Of a DNA stretch of 64,000 nt, positions 9,937 through 19,160 are shown piece by piece. The stretch spans positions 186,001 through 250,000 of the forward strand of contig JANPZV010000008.1 in the NCBI GenBank assembly GCA_024707365.1. The letters are read 5' to 3'. Under the pieces are notes generated by a model. It was not told where the DNA came from. It did not search any database and saw only the letters and a program-made list of their open reading frames with translations. This DNA is from Terricaulis sp. GTDB taxonomy: Bacteria; Pseudomonadota; Alphaproteobacteria; Caulobacterales; Aquidulcibacteraceae. Within the stretch, counting starts at the first letter, position 1. Each line of letters opens with the position of its first letter. Made by a program: the position numbers and the translations under genes.

Positions 9937-10014
9937 CAATTTTCATATTGAGAAGCAACCGCAAATCTGACCGGAAGCAAAGTGGTTGCAGTGCAAAATA
10001 TCTGCGCTATATCG

Positions 10015-10206
10015 GCCCAGTTCTCGGGGAGTAGCCGTCCGCAGCTGTAGCGGAGCCTCGCGTCAACAAACTTGCCGCTCACGCGGCATGGCGCAGGCGG
10101 CGGAGCGAAATGCTCAGATTGGCGAGACCGACGACGCTGCCTTGGGGCTAGGGGCCTCTGGGGTACGCGTCGTCGTCTCATGGCCAGCCCCTTGGAAGTT
10201 TCTCTC
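10015..10206 (+). ncRNA. yybP-ykoY (Mn2+-sensing) riboswitch
   Basis: The leader contains the class signatures in order: TCTCGGGGAGTAGCC at 10022-10036, CGTCAACA near 10070, and GGCGAGACCGACGACG at 10121-10136. A downstream CGTCGTCGTCTC (10168-10179) can pair with the GACGACG segment and is a plausible switching strand just ahead of the start codon. yybP-ykoY RNAs bind Mn2+ and turn on export genes. The gene that follows is a GDT1/TMEM165 protein, a family repeatedly found under this riboswitch. Confidence 0.85.
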
Positions 10207-10782
10207 ATGCTTGAAGCGTTCGGCGTTTCCACGCTGCTCGTCGCCATCGCCGAGATTGGCGATAAGACCCAGCTGCTCGCCATCGTGCTTGCCGCGAAAT
10301 TCAGAAAACCAATCCCGATCATCCTCGGCATCTTCGCCGCCACCTTGGCCAATCATGCGCTGGCGGCCACCGCCGGCTATTTCATCGCGGATTTTCTGAG
10401 CGGCCAATGGTTTCGCATCGCCGTGGGCGTGGCGTTCATTGTCATGGCCGCCTGGGCGTTGATCCCGGACAAAGAGGACGAAGGCGCCGCCCAGCGCACG
10501 CATGGCGGGGTGTTTCTCACCACCTTGATCGCGTTCTTCCTGGTGGAGATCGGCGATAAAACCCAGATCGCCACCGCGCTGCTGGCCGCGCGCTTTCAGG
10601 ATATTGTCGCCGTCACGGCGGGCACCACGCTCGGCATGATGCTGGCCAATGTGCCGGCGGTGTTTCTGGGCGAGGCCGCTTCGCGCATCGTGCCGCTGAA
10701 TTACGTGCGCATCGCCGCGGCTCTGATCTTCGTGATCATCGGGCTTTGGCTGATCGCCGCAGCGCTTGGCTGGTTCGGCTGA
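10207..10782 (+). CDS. GDT1/TMEM165 (UPF0016) family manganese exporter
   Basis: A 191-residue inner-membrane protein with six predicted helices arranged as an inverted repeat. Each half carries the hallmark E-x-G-D-K-T motif: EIGDKTQLLAIVLAA near residue 17 and EIGDKTQIATALLAA near 117, which together form the cation site. Family members export Mn2+ (MneA, Mnx) or exchange Ca2+/Mn2+ for protons. The start MLEAFGVSTLLVAIAEIGDK is chosen because it puts the first motif at the usual distance and follows the riboswitch. The regulatory RNA upstream strongly supports a manganese role. Confidence 0.88.
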   Translation: MLEAFGVSTLLVAIAEIGDKTQLLAIVLAAKFRKPIPIILGIFAATLANHALAATAGYFIADFLSGQWFRIAVGVAFIVMAAWALIPDKEDEGAAQRTHGGVFLTTLIAFFLVEIGDKTQIATALLAARFQDIVAVTAGTTLGMMLANVPAVFLGEAASRIVPLNYVRIAAALIFVIIGLWLIAAALGWFG

Positions 10783-10851
10783 GGCGCGGCTCAATCGTGA
10801 TTTGATCATCTGGCGGGCGCCGGTTAAGCGTGGCCGATCGGAGGATCGGCC

Positions 10852-12627
10852 ATGCGCAATCTACGGATTTTCGGGGCTCTCGCCGCGCTCACCTTCATCG
10901 GAAACGCCGCCTCTCTGGCGCCTGTCGGCGCCACCGAGCTGCTGCGCACGCAGCTTTTCTCGGCGCTGTGCAGCCCGCGTGACGCGGGCGCTGCGTGGCG
11001 CACCAGCTTGGCGCGCATGCTGGCGAGCGCGGAGGCTTACGCCGCAACGCTGCCGAGCGCCGCCGACGCGCCGCCGCCGCTGTTTGCGGGGCTGGGCGAT
11101 GCGCATCTGCCGATCACCACCGCTGTGTCGCTGGCGCAGGATTATTTCGATCAGGGCCTGCGCTTTGCGCATGCCTTCAATCACGCCGAGGCCGTGCGCG
11201 CGTTCCGCTACGCCCAGCAGCTTGATCCGGCTTGCGCGATCTGCGCTTGGGGCGAGGCGTTTGCGCTGGGGCCCAATATCAACGCGGCGATGGAAGAGGG
11301 TGACCACGCGCCCGCTTACGCCGCCGCCCAGCGCGCGCATCAATTGCGCCAAGGCGCCTCGCCGGCAGAGCAGGCGTTGATCGCCGCGATCCAAACACGC
11401 TATCTCGCCACGCCGCCGGAGGATCGCAGCGCGCTTGAAGCCGCATACGCCGACGCGATGGCCGCCGCCGCGCAGCAATTTTCGGAAAATGATCTGATCC
11501 AGATCATCGCGGCGGAAGCGGCGATGAACACCCAGCCTTGGGATTATTGGGAGGCCGGCGGGCGCGAGCCCAAAGGCCGCATCGGCGATGCGCTGGCGCG
11601 GGTTGAAACCGTGCTGGCGCGCAGCCCGAACAATGCCGGGGCGATCCATCTTTATATCCATCTGGTGGAGGCCTCCGCCGATCCATGGCGCGCGGAAGCG
11701 CCGGCCGGGCGGCTGACGCGGGCCGCGCCGCAAGCGGGGCATCTCGTGCACATGCCGGCGCACATCTATTATCGCGTCGGCCGCTTCCGCGAGTCCATGC
11801 GCGCCAATATCGATGCGATGGCCGCCGATGAAGCCTTCTTCCGCGCCGCTGATGCTTCGCCGCTTTATCGCTACGGCTATTATTCGCACAACGTGCATTT
11901 CGTGCTGACAAGCGCGGCGATGGCGGGCGATGCGCGCACCACGCTGCTCTACGCCGATAAGCTTGATGAGGCGGTGCCGATGGAAATGGCGCAGGAGGTG
12001 GCGATGGCGCAGCCGGTGAAGGCCGCGCCCTGGTTTGCGCGCGCGCAATTTGATGCGCCCGAAAACGTGCTGGCCGCCGCCGCGCCGGAAGCGGGCGTGG
12101 CCTACATCACCGGCGCGTGGCGCTTTGCGCGCGGCGTGGCCCAGGCAAGCCTTGGCCGCGCCGACGCAGCGCGCGAAGAGGCCGCAGCGCTTGGCCGCGT
12201 GATCGCAGAGGGTGACTTTGCCGCTGCGGAAGCCGCCGCCGTGCCGGCGGCGGAGGTGCTGGAAATTTATCGCGTGCTGCTGCTGGGCCGCGCGCATATG
12301 AGCGAGGGCGCCTACCCCGCCGCGATCGCGGAGCTGCGCCGCGCTGTCGAGCTGCAGCAGGCAATTCCCTACATGGAGCCGCCTTTCATCTATTACCCGA
12401 TCCGCCGCACGCTGGGCGCTGCGTATCTGCTCAACGGCCAGCCGGCGCTTGCGGAAATGGAGTTTCTGCAAACGCTGATCGAAAGCCCGAGCGATGCTTA
12501 CGCCTATTGGGGCCTTGCCGAAGCGCGCCGCGCGCGCGGGGATCGCGCAGGCGCGGCTGCCGCGCGGCAGATGTTCAACAGCGTTTTCCTTGGCCAGCGC
12601 GGGCGCATGAGCATCGCGGCGCTTTAA
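10852..12627 (+). CDS. Exported TPR-repeat protein of unknown function
   Basis: A 591-residue protein. MRNLRIFGALAALTFIG then LAPVGATELL looks like a signal peptide. Helical repeats include FDQGLRFAHAFNHAEAVRAF, followed by a PACAICAWGEAFALGPNIN motif, and YPAAIAELRRAVELQQ and DAYAYWGLAEARRARGDRAG near the C-terminus. A His-rich middle (AIHLYIHLVEAS, GHLVHMPAHIYYRVGRF, GYYSHNVHF) is conserved in a widespread TPR family and could bind metal; this is inference. A GGAGG-like site lies before the ATG. It is followed 31 bp later by the lactone oxidase gene, so the two may be co-transcribed. Confidence 0.7.
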   Translation: MRNLRIFGALAALTFIGNAASLAPVGATELLRTQLFSALCSPRDAGAAWRTSLARMLASAEAYAATLPSAADAPPPLFAGLGDAHLPITTAVSLAQDYFDQGLRFAHAFNHAEAVRAFRYAQQLDPACAICAWGEAFALGPNINAAMEEGDHAPAYAAAQRAHQLRQGASPAEQALIAAIQTRYLATPPEDRSALEAAYADAMAAAAQQFSENDLIQIIAAEAAMNTQPWDYWEAGGREPKGRIGDALARVETVLARSPNNAGAIHLYIHLVEASADPWRAEAPAGRLTRAAPQAGHLVHMPAHIYYRVGRFRESMRANIDAMAADEAFFRAADASPLYRYGYYSHNVHFVLTSAAMAGDARTTLLYADKLDEAVPMEMAQEVAMAQPVKAAPWFARAQFDAPENVLAAAAPEAGVAYITGAWRFARGVAQASLGRADAAREEAAALGRVIAEGDFAAAEAAAVPAAEVLEIYRVLLLGRAHMSEGAYPAAIAELRRAVELQQAIPYMEPPFIYYPIRRTLGAAYLLNGQPALAEMEFLQTLIESPSDAYAYWGLAEARRARGDRAGAAAARQMFNSVFLGQRGRMSIAAL

Positions 12628-12658
12628 AGCGCAGGCGGCTTTGCGCTAAGCAGGGGCC

Positions 12659-13920
12659 ATGAGCGGGTGGAGCAATTGGTCCGGCAGCGTGCGCGCGGCG
12701 CCTTCGGCGATCGCGCGGCCAAAAACCGAGGCGGAGCTGGCGGGGCTTGTTGCGGGCGCGAACAAGATGCGCGTTGCGGGCGCGGGCCATTCGTTCACGC
12801 CGCTCTGCGCCACCGATGGGCTCTTGCTTTCGCTCAGCGAGATGGAGGGGGCGCTTGAGCTGAGCGCCGATCACACGCGCGCCACGGCGCCCGCGGGCTG
12901 GAGCCTCGCCAAGCTCACCGCCGCGCTGTGGGAAATGGGCGTTTCGCTGATCAATCAGGGCGATGTGAACCCGCAAGCGCTGGCCGGCGCCATCGGCACC
13001 GGCACGCACGGCACCGGCGCGGCGCTCGGCTCGCTGTCCACCACAGCGCGCAGCTTTCGATTGATGGGCCCGGATGGAGAGATCACCACCTGCAACGCGC
13101 GGGAGAACAGTGAGCTGTTTGAGGCGCAGCGCATCGGGCTCGGGCTGCTTGGCGTCGTCACGCGCATCGAGATCGAGGTGATCCCGGCGTATCACCTCGT
13201 CGAAACGCTCACGGCCATGCCGCTCAGCGAAATCGAGGCGCGCTGGGATGAGCTTACGGCGCAGAACCGGCACGTTGAGTTTTGGAATTTCCCGCATGGC
13301 GGGCAAGCGCTGCTGAAACGGCTCAACCCCGCCGCGCCGGAAGGGGAGCTCACGCAAACCACGGATGTGGACGAAAGCGATTTTCGCCTATTCTGCGACC
13401 TTTCCGCCGCGATGCCCTGGCTCACGCGCCATATCCAGCCGCGCCTGGTTTCCAAGCGGCTCAACAATCGCCGCGTCGGCCCCGCCTATAAAATCTTCCC
13501 CCTCCGATCGCGACCGTGCGGTTTGAGGAGATGGAATATGAGATCCCGCGCGAGGCGGGCTTTGCGGCGCTGAAAGAGGCGATGGCCTTCATTCAGAAAA
13601 AGCGCTTGCCGGTGGTGTTTCCGTTCGAGTTTCGCGTGGTCGCGGGCGATGATATTTGGCTTTCGCCCATGCATGCGGGGCCGTGCGCGTCGATCTCGAT
13701 GCATCAATACGCAAAGATGCCGTATGAGGACGTGTTCGCCGCCATCGAGCCGATCTTCCGCGCCCATGGCGGGCGCCCGCATTGGGCCAAGCGCCACACG
13801 CTGACGCGCGCGGATGTGGATGCGCTTTACCCGATGGCCGGGCGCTTCCGCGCCGTGCGCGCCAGCCGCGATCCGGGCGGGAAATTCTTGAACCCCCACC
13901 TTGCACCGCTATTTGGATAA
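12659..13920 (+). CDS. D-arabinono-1,4-lactone oxidase family FAD enzyme (one frameshift)
   Basis: Repaired length ~420 residues. The FAD-binding PCMH domain shows MRVAGAGHSFTPL near residue 43 and the ALAGAIGTGTHGTGAALGSL loop near 111. The C-terminal ALO domain ends with GGKFLNPHLAPLFG, typical for sugar-1,4-lactone oxidases of the VAO superfamily, which oxidise D-arabinono-, L-gulono- or related lactones with O2. The frame breaks at 13496-13501 in a run of five C; a sixth C joins GPAYKIF with PPIATVRFEEMEYEIP. The family His that carries covalent FAD in some members appears replaced (GAGHS retains His). It ends 3 bp before the next start codon, so it is co-transcribed with the D-threonine-aldolase-like gene. 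Confidence 0.82.
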
Positions 13921-13923
13921 GCC

Positions 13924-15066
13924 ATGAGTGATATTGATCTGCACCGCGATCTCATTGGCCAGCAGGGCGGGCGGCTTTGCCTCAACACGCCGGCGCTGGT
14001 GATCGATCATGCTGCGCTGACGCAAAACATCGAAACCATGGCCGCATTCGCGCGCGGGGCAGGCGTTGCGCTGCGCCCGCACGCGAAAACCCACAAAAGC
14101 GCGGCCATCGCCAAGCTGCAAATCGAAGCGGGTGCGCTGGGCGTGTGCTGCGCCAAGCTGGGCGAAGCCGAAGCGCTGGCGGCGGAGGGGATTGAATCCA
14201 TCCTCATCACCTCGCCCGTGGTGACGCCGCAAGCCATTACGCGGCTCGTTAAGCTGCATGCGAAGATCGGCGATCTGCGCCTCGCGGCCGATCATCCCGA
14301 TAATATCGAGGCGATCGCCGCCGCGCTCACGCGCGCGGCGCGGCCGCTGCCGATCGTGGTGGATATTGATCCCGGCATTCGCCGCACAGGCGTCGCTTCC
14401 CCGGAAGCGGCCGTTGCGCTGGCGCGGAAGATCAAAAGCTATCCCGCTCTCGCCTATGCAGGCGTGCAATATTATTGCGGCGCGCAACAGCACATCGAAA
14501 GCTTCGCGGAGCGGAAAGCCGCGATCGAAGAGCGCACCGCCTATCTGCAAAGCGTGATCGATGCGCTGATCGCGGCGGGGCTGACGCCGGAAATGGTGTC
14601 AGGCGGCGGCACCGGCACGCATCGCATCGATGCGGGCCTTGGCGTGCTGAACGAGCTGCAAGTCGGCTCTTACGTGTTCATGGATCGGCAGTACCGCGAT
14701 TGCGATCTCGCGGGCGAAGGCGCGGGCCATCCGCCGTTTGAAAGCGCGCTATTGATCGACGCCACGGTGATCTCCGCCAATGCGCAAAGCATGGCCACGC
14801 TCGATGCGGGCTTTAAAGCGCTCTCCACCGATGGCGGCGCGCCGCAGATCGTGGCCGGCGCGCCCGAAAGCGCGATGTTTGTGTTCATGGGCGATGAGCA
14901 CGGCGCGCTGATCGCGCCCGATCACCCGTTCAAGCTGGGCGATCGCGTCACCCTCACCGCCCCGCACTGTGACCCGACGGTGAACCTCTACGACGCCTAC
15001 CACGTCGTCCGCGCCGACACGCTGATCGACATCTGGCCCGTCACCGCGCGCGGGCGGTCACGCTAG
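13924..15066 (+). CDS. DSD1-family PLP enzyme (D-threonine aldolase / D-serine dehydratase-like)
   Basis: A 380-residue fold-type III PLP enzyme. The PLP lysine is in LRPHAKTHKSAAIAKLQ near residue 60. Other signatures are VVDIDPGIRRTG, GVQYYCGAQQH, EMVSGGGTGTH with the phosphate-binding Gly-rich loop, and the metal-site APHCDPTVNLYD near 352. Members cleave D-threonine to glycine and acetaldehyde or dehydrate D-3-hydroxyaspartate or D-serine, using Mn2+ or Zn2+. The exact substrate cannot be read from sequence. Its start lies just after the lactone oxidase stop. Glycine released here could feed the gcv operon, but that link is speculative. Confidence 0.8.
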   Translation: MSDIDLHRDLIGQQGGRLCLNTPALVIDHAALTQNIETMAAFARGAGVALRPHAKTHKSAAIAKLQIEAGALGVCCAKLGEAEALAAEGIESILITSPVVTPQAITRLVKLHAKIGDLRLAADHPDNIEAIAAALTRAARPLPIVVDIDPGIRRTGVASPEAAVALARKIKSYPALAYAGVQYYCGAQQHIESFAERKAAIEERTAYLQSVIDALIAAGLTPEMVSGGGTGTHRIDAGLGVLNELQVGSYVFMDRQYRDCDLAGEGAGHPPFESALLIDATVISANAQSMATLDAGFKALSTDGGAPQIVAGAPESAMFVFMGDEHGALIAPDHPFKLGDRVTLTAPHCDPTVNLYDAYHVVRADTLIDIWPVTARGRSR

Positions 15067-15096
15067 CGGCGCTTTATACCGTTTTATCCCCGTTGC

Positions 15097-15108
15097 GTTA
15101 GCGCTAAC
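15097..15108. promoter_or_regulatory. LacI-type operator upstream of the sugar transporter
   Basis: GTTAGCGCTAAC is a perfect 12-bp palindrome centred on GC, the layout of LacI/GalR-family operators; similar sites control sugar genes in Caulobacter. It lies about 70 bp before the MFS gene at 15180. No LacI-type regulator is encoded in this window, so the regulator would act from elsewhere. Confidence 0.6.
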
Positions 15109-15179
15109 ATCAGCGCTACAAGGGCGTGGCGGCGTGCAGCGGGCATAAGAACCCGCGCCCCGCCAAGGGAGAGCATCGC

Positions 15180-16520
15180 ATGAGCGCAGAGCGCGGCGCA
15201 GGCCAAGGCACGTTGGCCGCCTTCATCATCGTCACCACGCTGTTTTTCGCCTGGGGGTTTGTCACCTCCCTGATTGATCCGCTGGTGGCCACGGTGAAGG
15301 GCGTGTTTCAGCTCTCCTACACCGAGGCGATGCTCACGCAATTTGCCTGGTTCATCGCTTATGGCGTGGTGTCGCTGCCGGCGGCGGCGGTGCTGATGCG
15401 GCTGGGCTATTCGCGCGCGATCATCCTGGCGCTGAGCGCGATGCTGGCGGGCTGCCTGATCGTGCCGCTGGCCACGCATGCCGATTTTTATCCGGGCGTT
15501 TTGCTGGCGCTGTTTGTGATCGCTTCGGGGGTCACGTTGTTGCAAGTGGCGGCCAATCCGCTTTCGGCGGCGCTGGGCGCGGCTGAGAGCGCATCGTTCA
15601 GGCTGACGCTGAGCCAAGCTTTCAACTCGCTCGGCACCGTGATCGGGCCTTATCTTGGCGCCACCATCATGTTGAGCGGGGGCGTGTTCGCCGCGGACGC
15701 CGCCGCCGACCACGCCGCCACGCGCGCGGAATCTCTGCGGTCGATCGATTTTTCTTTCCTGCTTGTGGCCGGATTTTTTGCGGTTTTGACGGTGTTTATC
15801 TTCCTGGTGCGCAAGCGCATCAGCGCCGCTGCGCCTGCGTTGACGGCTTCTGAATCTGTGGCGAGCGCCTTCCGCTCACCTTGGGCGTTGTTCGGCGGGC
15901 TGGCGATTTTTCTCTATGTGGGCGCGGAGGTCGCGATCGCGTCGATCATGATCAATTTCCTCGTCGAGATAAATTTCATCGAGCATCTGGCGCGCAATGG
16001 CGTGCTCGATGCGATGGCGGGCATTGGCCTCATCGATGCAACGCGCCCGGCGGAAGAAACCGCAGGGCGGGTGCTTGCGCTTTGGTATTGGGGCGGGGCC
16101 ATGGTGGGCCGCTTCATCGGCAGCGTGCTGCTGACGCGCGTGCACGCTGGCGTGCTGCTTTCGATCGCGGCGGCAGTTGCGGCCGCGCTCTGCGTTTACG
16201 TGACGATGGGCCAAGCGCCGGGCGCGGGCTTTGCCGCGCTTTCGGTGGGGCTGTTCAATTCGATCATGTTCCCGACGATCTTCACGCTCACGCTGTCGCG
16301 CTCTTCCGCGCCGGTTTCGGCCACCTCGGGGCTCTTGTGCATGTCGATCGTGGGCGGGGCGTTTTTGCCGCTGGCCATGGGCGCGACGGCCGATAGCTTC
16401 GGCGAAAGCGCGGCCTTCATCATTCCGCTCACGGCCTATCTTGGCATCTTCGCGTTCGCCTTCTTGGCCGCGCGCGCCAGGGCGGTGAATATCGCCGCCC
16501 CCATCGCAGCGGGGCATTAG
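15180..16520 (+). CDS. FucP-type sugar MFS transporter
   Basis: A 446-residue major-facilitator protein with about twelve membrane helices. FFAWGFVTSLIDPL near residues 21-34, AANPLSAALG near 121 and LTLSQAFNSLGTVIGPYLGA near 140-160 are signatures of the fucose/glucose/galactose:H+ symporter group. A hydrophilic loop falls between the two six-helix halves (VRKRISAAAPALT). The ATG at 15180 follows AAGGGAGAGC. A LacI-type operator upstream suggests sugar-induced expression. The substrate is not defined by sequence; fucose, glucose, galactose or N-acetylglucosamine are possible. Confidence 0.82.
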   Translation: MSAERGAGQGTLAAFIIVTTLFFAWGFVTSLIDPLVATVKGVFQLSYTEAMLTQFAWFIAYGVVSLPAAAVLMRLGYSRAIILALSAMLAGCLIVPLATHADFYPGVLLALFVIASGVTLLQVAANPLSAALGAAESASFRLTLSQAFNSLGTVIGPYLGATIMLSGGVFAADAAADHAATRAESLRSIDFSFLLVAGFFAVLTVFIFLVRKRISAAAPALTASESVASAFRSPWALFGGLAIFLYVGAEVAIASIMINFLVEINFIEHLARNGVLDAMAGIGLIDATRPAEETAGRVLALWYWGGAMVGRFIGSVLLTRVHAGVLLSIAAAVAAALCVYVTMGQAPGAGFAALSVGLFNSIMFPTIFTLTLSRSSAPVSATSGLLCMSIVGGAFLPLAMGATADSFGESAAFIIPLTAYLGIFAFAFLAARARAVNIAAPIAAGH

Positions 16521-16537
16521 CCGCGCTATAAAGGGCG

Positions 16538-17227
16538 ATGGCTGAACCGATCGAGATCTGGTGCTGGGATGCGGACGCTGAGCCCGGCGATGAAGCCTTG
16601 CTCTCGGGAGAGGAGATCGCGCGCGCGCGCAAATTCATGTTCGAGGTGGATCGGCGACGCTACATCGCCAGCCACAGCATGATCCGCCGCGCGCTTGGCG
16701 CTTATATGGGGGCTGCGCCCGAGGCGCTGAGCTTCACGCGCGGGGCGCATGGCAAGCCAAGCGTGGCGGGCGGGCCTGAGTTTAATTTCAGCGATAGCGC
16801 GGAGCTGGGCCTTCTTGCGATTTCGCCGCGCTTGCCGATCGGCGCGGATATTGAGCGCGTGCGGCCGCGCGCGTTCGGCGTCGATGAGCTTGCCGAGACA
16901 GTGTTCACCGAAGCTGAGCAAGCGCGCCTTGCGGCGTTGCCGGAAGAGGCGCGCCTTGCCGCCTTCTATCGCGGCTGGACGCGCAAGGAGGCGCTGCTCA
17001 AAGCCATCGGCAGCGGCTTTAGCATCAAGCCGATCGTGTTTGACGTGACGATGGGCGAGGCCGAGGCCCCGCGCTTGAACTGGATTGATCCCGCGATCGA
17101 TCCTGACGCTGCGGCATGGACGCTGCAATCGCTCGACATCGCCCCAGGCTTTGAAGCCGCGCTGGCGATCCGCAATGGCGGGGCTGTGCTTACGCTCGCG
17201 ATGCGGCGCATGCTTGATGTGAGGTGA
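16538..17227 (+). CDS. 4'-phosphopantetheinyl transferase (Sfp type)
   Basis: A 229-residue protein that would transfer the phosphopantetheine arm of CoA to the serine of carrier proteins. Family motifs are present: GKPSVAGGPEFNFSDS near residue 70, LPIGADIERVRPR near 100 with the Mg2+-binding Asp and Glu, and FYRGWTRKEALLKAIGSGF near 145. At this length and with these motifs it is of the Sfp rather than the short AcpS type. It begins 17 bp after the transporter stop. No polyketide or non-ribosomal peptide genes are near, so it may serve a remote cluster or general carrier proteins. Confidence 0.85.
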   Translation: MAEPIEIWCWDADAEPGDEALLSGEEIARARKFMFEVDRRRYIASHSMIRRALGAYMGAAPEALSFTRGAHGKPSVAGGPEFNFSDSAELGLLAISPRLPIGADIERVRPRAFGVDELAETVFTEAEQARLAALPEEARLAAFYRGWTRKEALLKAIGSGFSIKPIVFDVTMGEAEAPRLNWIDPAIDPDAAAWTLQSLDIAPGFEAALAIRNGGAVLTLAMRRMLDVR

Positions 17228-17236
17228 TGGGAGATT

Positions 17237-17313
<77 letters not shown>

Positions 17314-17377
17314 GATACCAAAGCGAACGCCGGCATAGTGTGATTGAGGCGGGCCGTCCAGCGGGGAGGATGAAGGA

Positions 17378-18074
17378 ATGAGCGCATTCGTTTGGGCGCT
17401 GGCGGGGTTCGTTGGCTTGCATATCGGCGTCTCGGCCACCGGGGCGCGCGGGCGGCTGGTGGCGGTGCTCGGGGAGGGGCTTTACCGGGCGCTGTTCTCG
17501 CTCGCCTCGCTCATTCTGCTTGGGGCGATGATCTGGGCGCTGGGAGCGGTGCGGGCCGATCCGTTCAATCCGCTCAATGAGGTGCTGTGGGCGCCGCCGC
17601 TTTGGCTGTATTGGCCTTCTATCATTCTGATTACGCTGGGGATTGTGCTGGCGGTGACGGGGGTTTTGACGCCGGGGCCGACCCAGGCGGGGTTTGAGAA
17701 GGCGCTGAGCGCGCCCGAGCCTGCGCGCGGGGTGCTGCGCATCACCCGCCATCCGTTCCTCTGGGGCGTGGCGCTCTGGGGCGTCGGGCATGCGCTGGCC
17801 AATGGGGAGCGGTTCGCGCTCATGCTGTTTGGGGCGTTGGCGCTGATGGTGCTGTTCGGCACGCGCTTCGATCGACCGCAAGGGCGCGGCGCGCGATCCC
17901 GAAGCCTGGGCGCGGTTTGCGGCGGTGACCTCCAATGTGCCGTTCATGGCCATCACGCAGGGGCGCAACAGCTTGAAATTAGGCGAGATCGGCTGGCGCG
18001 CGCTGGCCGCGCTGCTGGTGGCGGCGCTGCTCGCCGTGGGGCATGGGCGATTGTTTGGCGCGGCGCTGTTCTAA
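17378..18074 (+). CDS. NnrU-family membrane protein (one frameshift)
   Basis: Repaired length ~231 residues with about six membrane helices. The conserved motif RITRHPFLWGVALWGVGHALANG is diagnostic of the NnrU / isoprenylcysteine-methyltransferase-like group; NnrU genes are associated with denitrification in rhizobia but are widespread. The frame breaks at 17867 where an extra T in CGCTTCGATCG separates LFGTR from SIDRKGARRDPEAWARFAAV; the repaired end is AALLAVGHGRLFGAALF with stop at 18072. The gene starts 64 bp beyond the divergently read tRNA-Lys gene. Confidence 0.78.
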
Positions 18075-18108
18075 CCTCGCCTTAAACACGGCGCGGCATA
18101 AGGGCGGC

Positions 18109-18411
18109 ATGCTCGTGCTCGACCGCGCCCATTTCCAGCACATGACCGGCCAAGACGCGGGCCTTCAGCGGGAGGTCGCCGCGCTGTTCCGCGGGCAGGT
18201 CGCCGGCTGGGAGGCGGCGCTCGCCGGCGGGCAGGATTGGCGCGCAGCGGTGCACACGCTTAAAGGCTCGGCGCGCGGTATTGGCCTTCTGCGTCTTGCC
18301 GCCGCGTGCGAGGCCGCCGAGGCCGAAGGCGAGGCCGGTTTGGCTGGCGTGGCTGCCGCGCTCTCCGAAGCGCTGGCGGCGCTGGATCAATTCGCCGCTG
18401 ACGCGGCTTGA
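18109..18411 (+). CDS. Hpt (histidine phosphotransfer) domain protein
   Basis: A 100-residue all-helical protein. The phosphorylatable His is in WRAAVHTLKGSARGIGL near residue 48, the classic Hpt consensus H-x-L-K-G-x-x-x-x-x-G. It would relay phosphate between a hybrid histidine kinase and a response regulator; neither is encoded nearby. The start is set by AAGGGCGG eight bases before ATG. It ends 8 bp before the thioesterase gene, so they are probably co-transcribed. Confidence 0.82.
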   Translation: MLVLDRAHFQHMTGQDAGLQREVAALFRGQVAGWEAALAGGQDWRAAVHTLKGSARGIGLLRLAAACEAAEAEGEAGLAGVAAALSEALAALDQFAADAA

Positions 18412-18419
18412 GGCTGGCC

Positions 18420-18819
18420 ATGGAGCACGCCCAGTTCTCGCTGCGCTTTCCGGTGGCCGCCGCCGATATCGATGAACTCGGCCATGTGAACAATATCGTC
18501 TATCTGCGCTATGCGCAGGAGATCGCCACCGCGCACTGGCGCAGCCGCGCCAGCGCGGAGATGCTTGACGCTTATGTCTGGGTGGTGATGCGGCACGAGA
18601 TCGATTATCGCGCCCCGCTTGAGCTTGGCGATGAGGTTGAGGTGCGCACGCGCGTGGATGATGCGGCCCATGGCGCGGTGTGGAAACGCTTTGTCGATAT
18701 TCATAAAGCCGGCCGAAAAGCCGGCGGCGCAGATTGTCTCAAGCTGGTGCCTGCTGGATGCGCGGACACGCCGCCTTCGCCGCGTGCCGGCCGAGATCAT
18801 CAGCCGCTTTGCGCCTTAG
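18420..18819 (+). CDS. Acyl-CoA thioesterase, hotdog fold (one frameshift)
   Basis: Repaired length ~132 residues. The N-terminus MEHAQFSLRFPVAAADID then ELGHVNNIVYLRYAQEIATAHW carries the 4-hydroxybenzoyl-CoA/YbgC-type motif D-x-x-G-H-V-N-N-x-x-Y with the catalytic Asp. The middle VVMRHEIDYRAPLELGDEVEVRT forms the core beta strands. Near 18711 one extra C separates VDIHKAG from EKPAAQIVSSWCLLDARTRR; the true C-terminus is RVPAEIISRFAP. It should hydrolyse acyl-CoA thioesters in the cytoplasm. Its stop overlaps that of the convergent DUF4282 gene. Confidence 0.8.
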
Positions 18820-19124
18820 AATTTGGAATAGTCGGGCAGGCGGTCGCGGATTTCGATGAGGCGGTCATAGGCCATGAAGGCGAGCATGAAGAGCTCGCAC
18901 AAAAACCGCCACCACACGAACGCCACCGCGCACACCGCCGGCGTCGCCAGCAGGAACACGATCCCCGCGCCGAAATTGCCGCCGAAGAACGCCGTCAGTG
19001 CGTTGATGAGGCCAAGCCCCGCGCCCAGCACAATCGCCGCGGCGCCGACGAAATACACAATGCGCACCAGCGCAGGCCCGATCGGGCGGTCAAAGCTCAG
19101 GAAACGGCGCAGCAAATCTTGCAT
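18816..19124 (-). CDS. DUF4282-like small membrane protein
   Basis: A 102-residue protein with two hydrophobic segments (IVYFVGAAAIVLGAGLGLIN and GAGIVFLLATPAVCAVAFVW) and the ending FLCELFMLAFMAYDRLIEIRD that is typical of DUF4282 proteins. The N-terminus MQDLLRRFLSFDRPIGPALV is cytoplasmic. No function is known for the family. It converges with the thioesterase gene and shares three bases with its stop. Confidence 0.75.
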   Translation of the reverse strand: MQDLLRRFLSFDRPIGPALVRIVYFVGAAAIVLGAGLGLINALTAFFGGNFGAGIVFLLATPAVCAVAFVWWRFLCELFMLAFMAYDRLIEIRDRLPDYSKF

Positions 19125-19160
19125 GGGGGGCGGCCCTCGCGAATCGCAAATTGTAGCCGA

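Noticed and set aside
10861..12471. Long open frame (536 codons) on the minus strand
   Set aside because: Antisense of the TPR gene; composition is Arg/His-rich and shadow-like.
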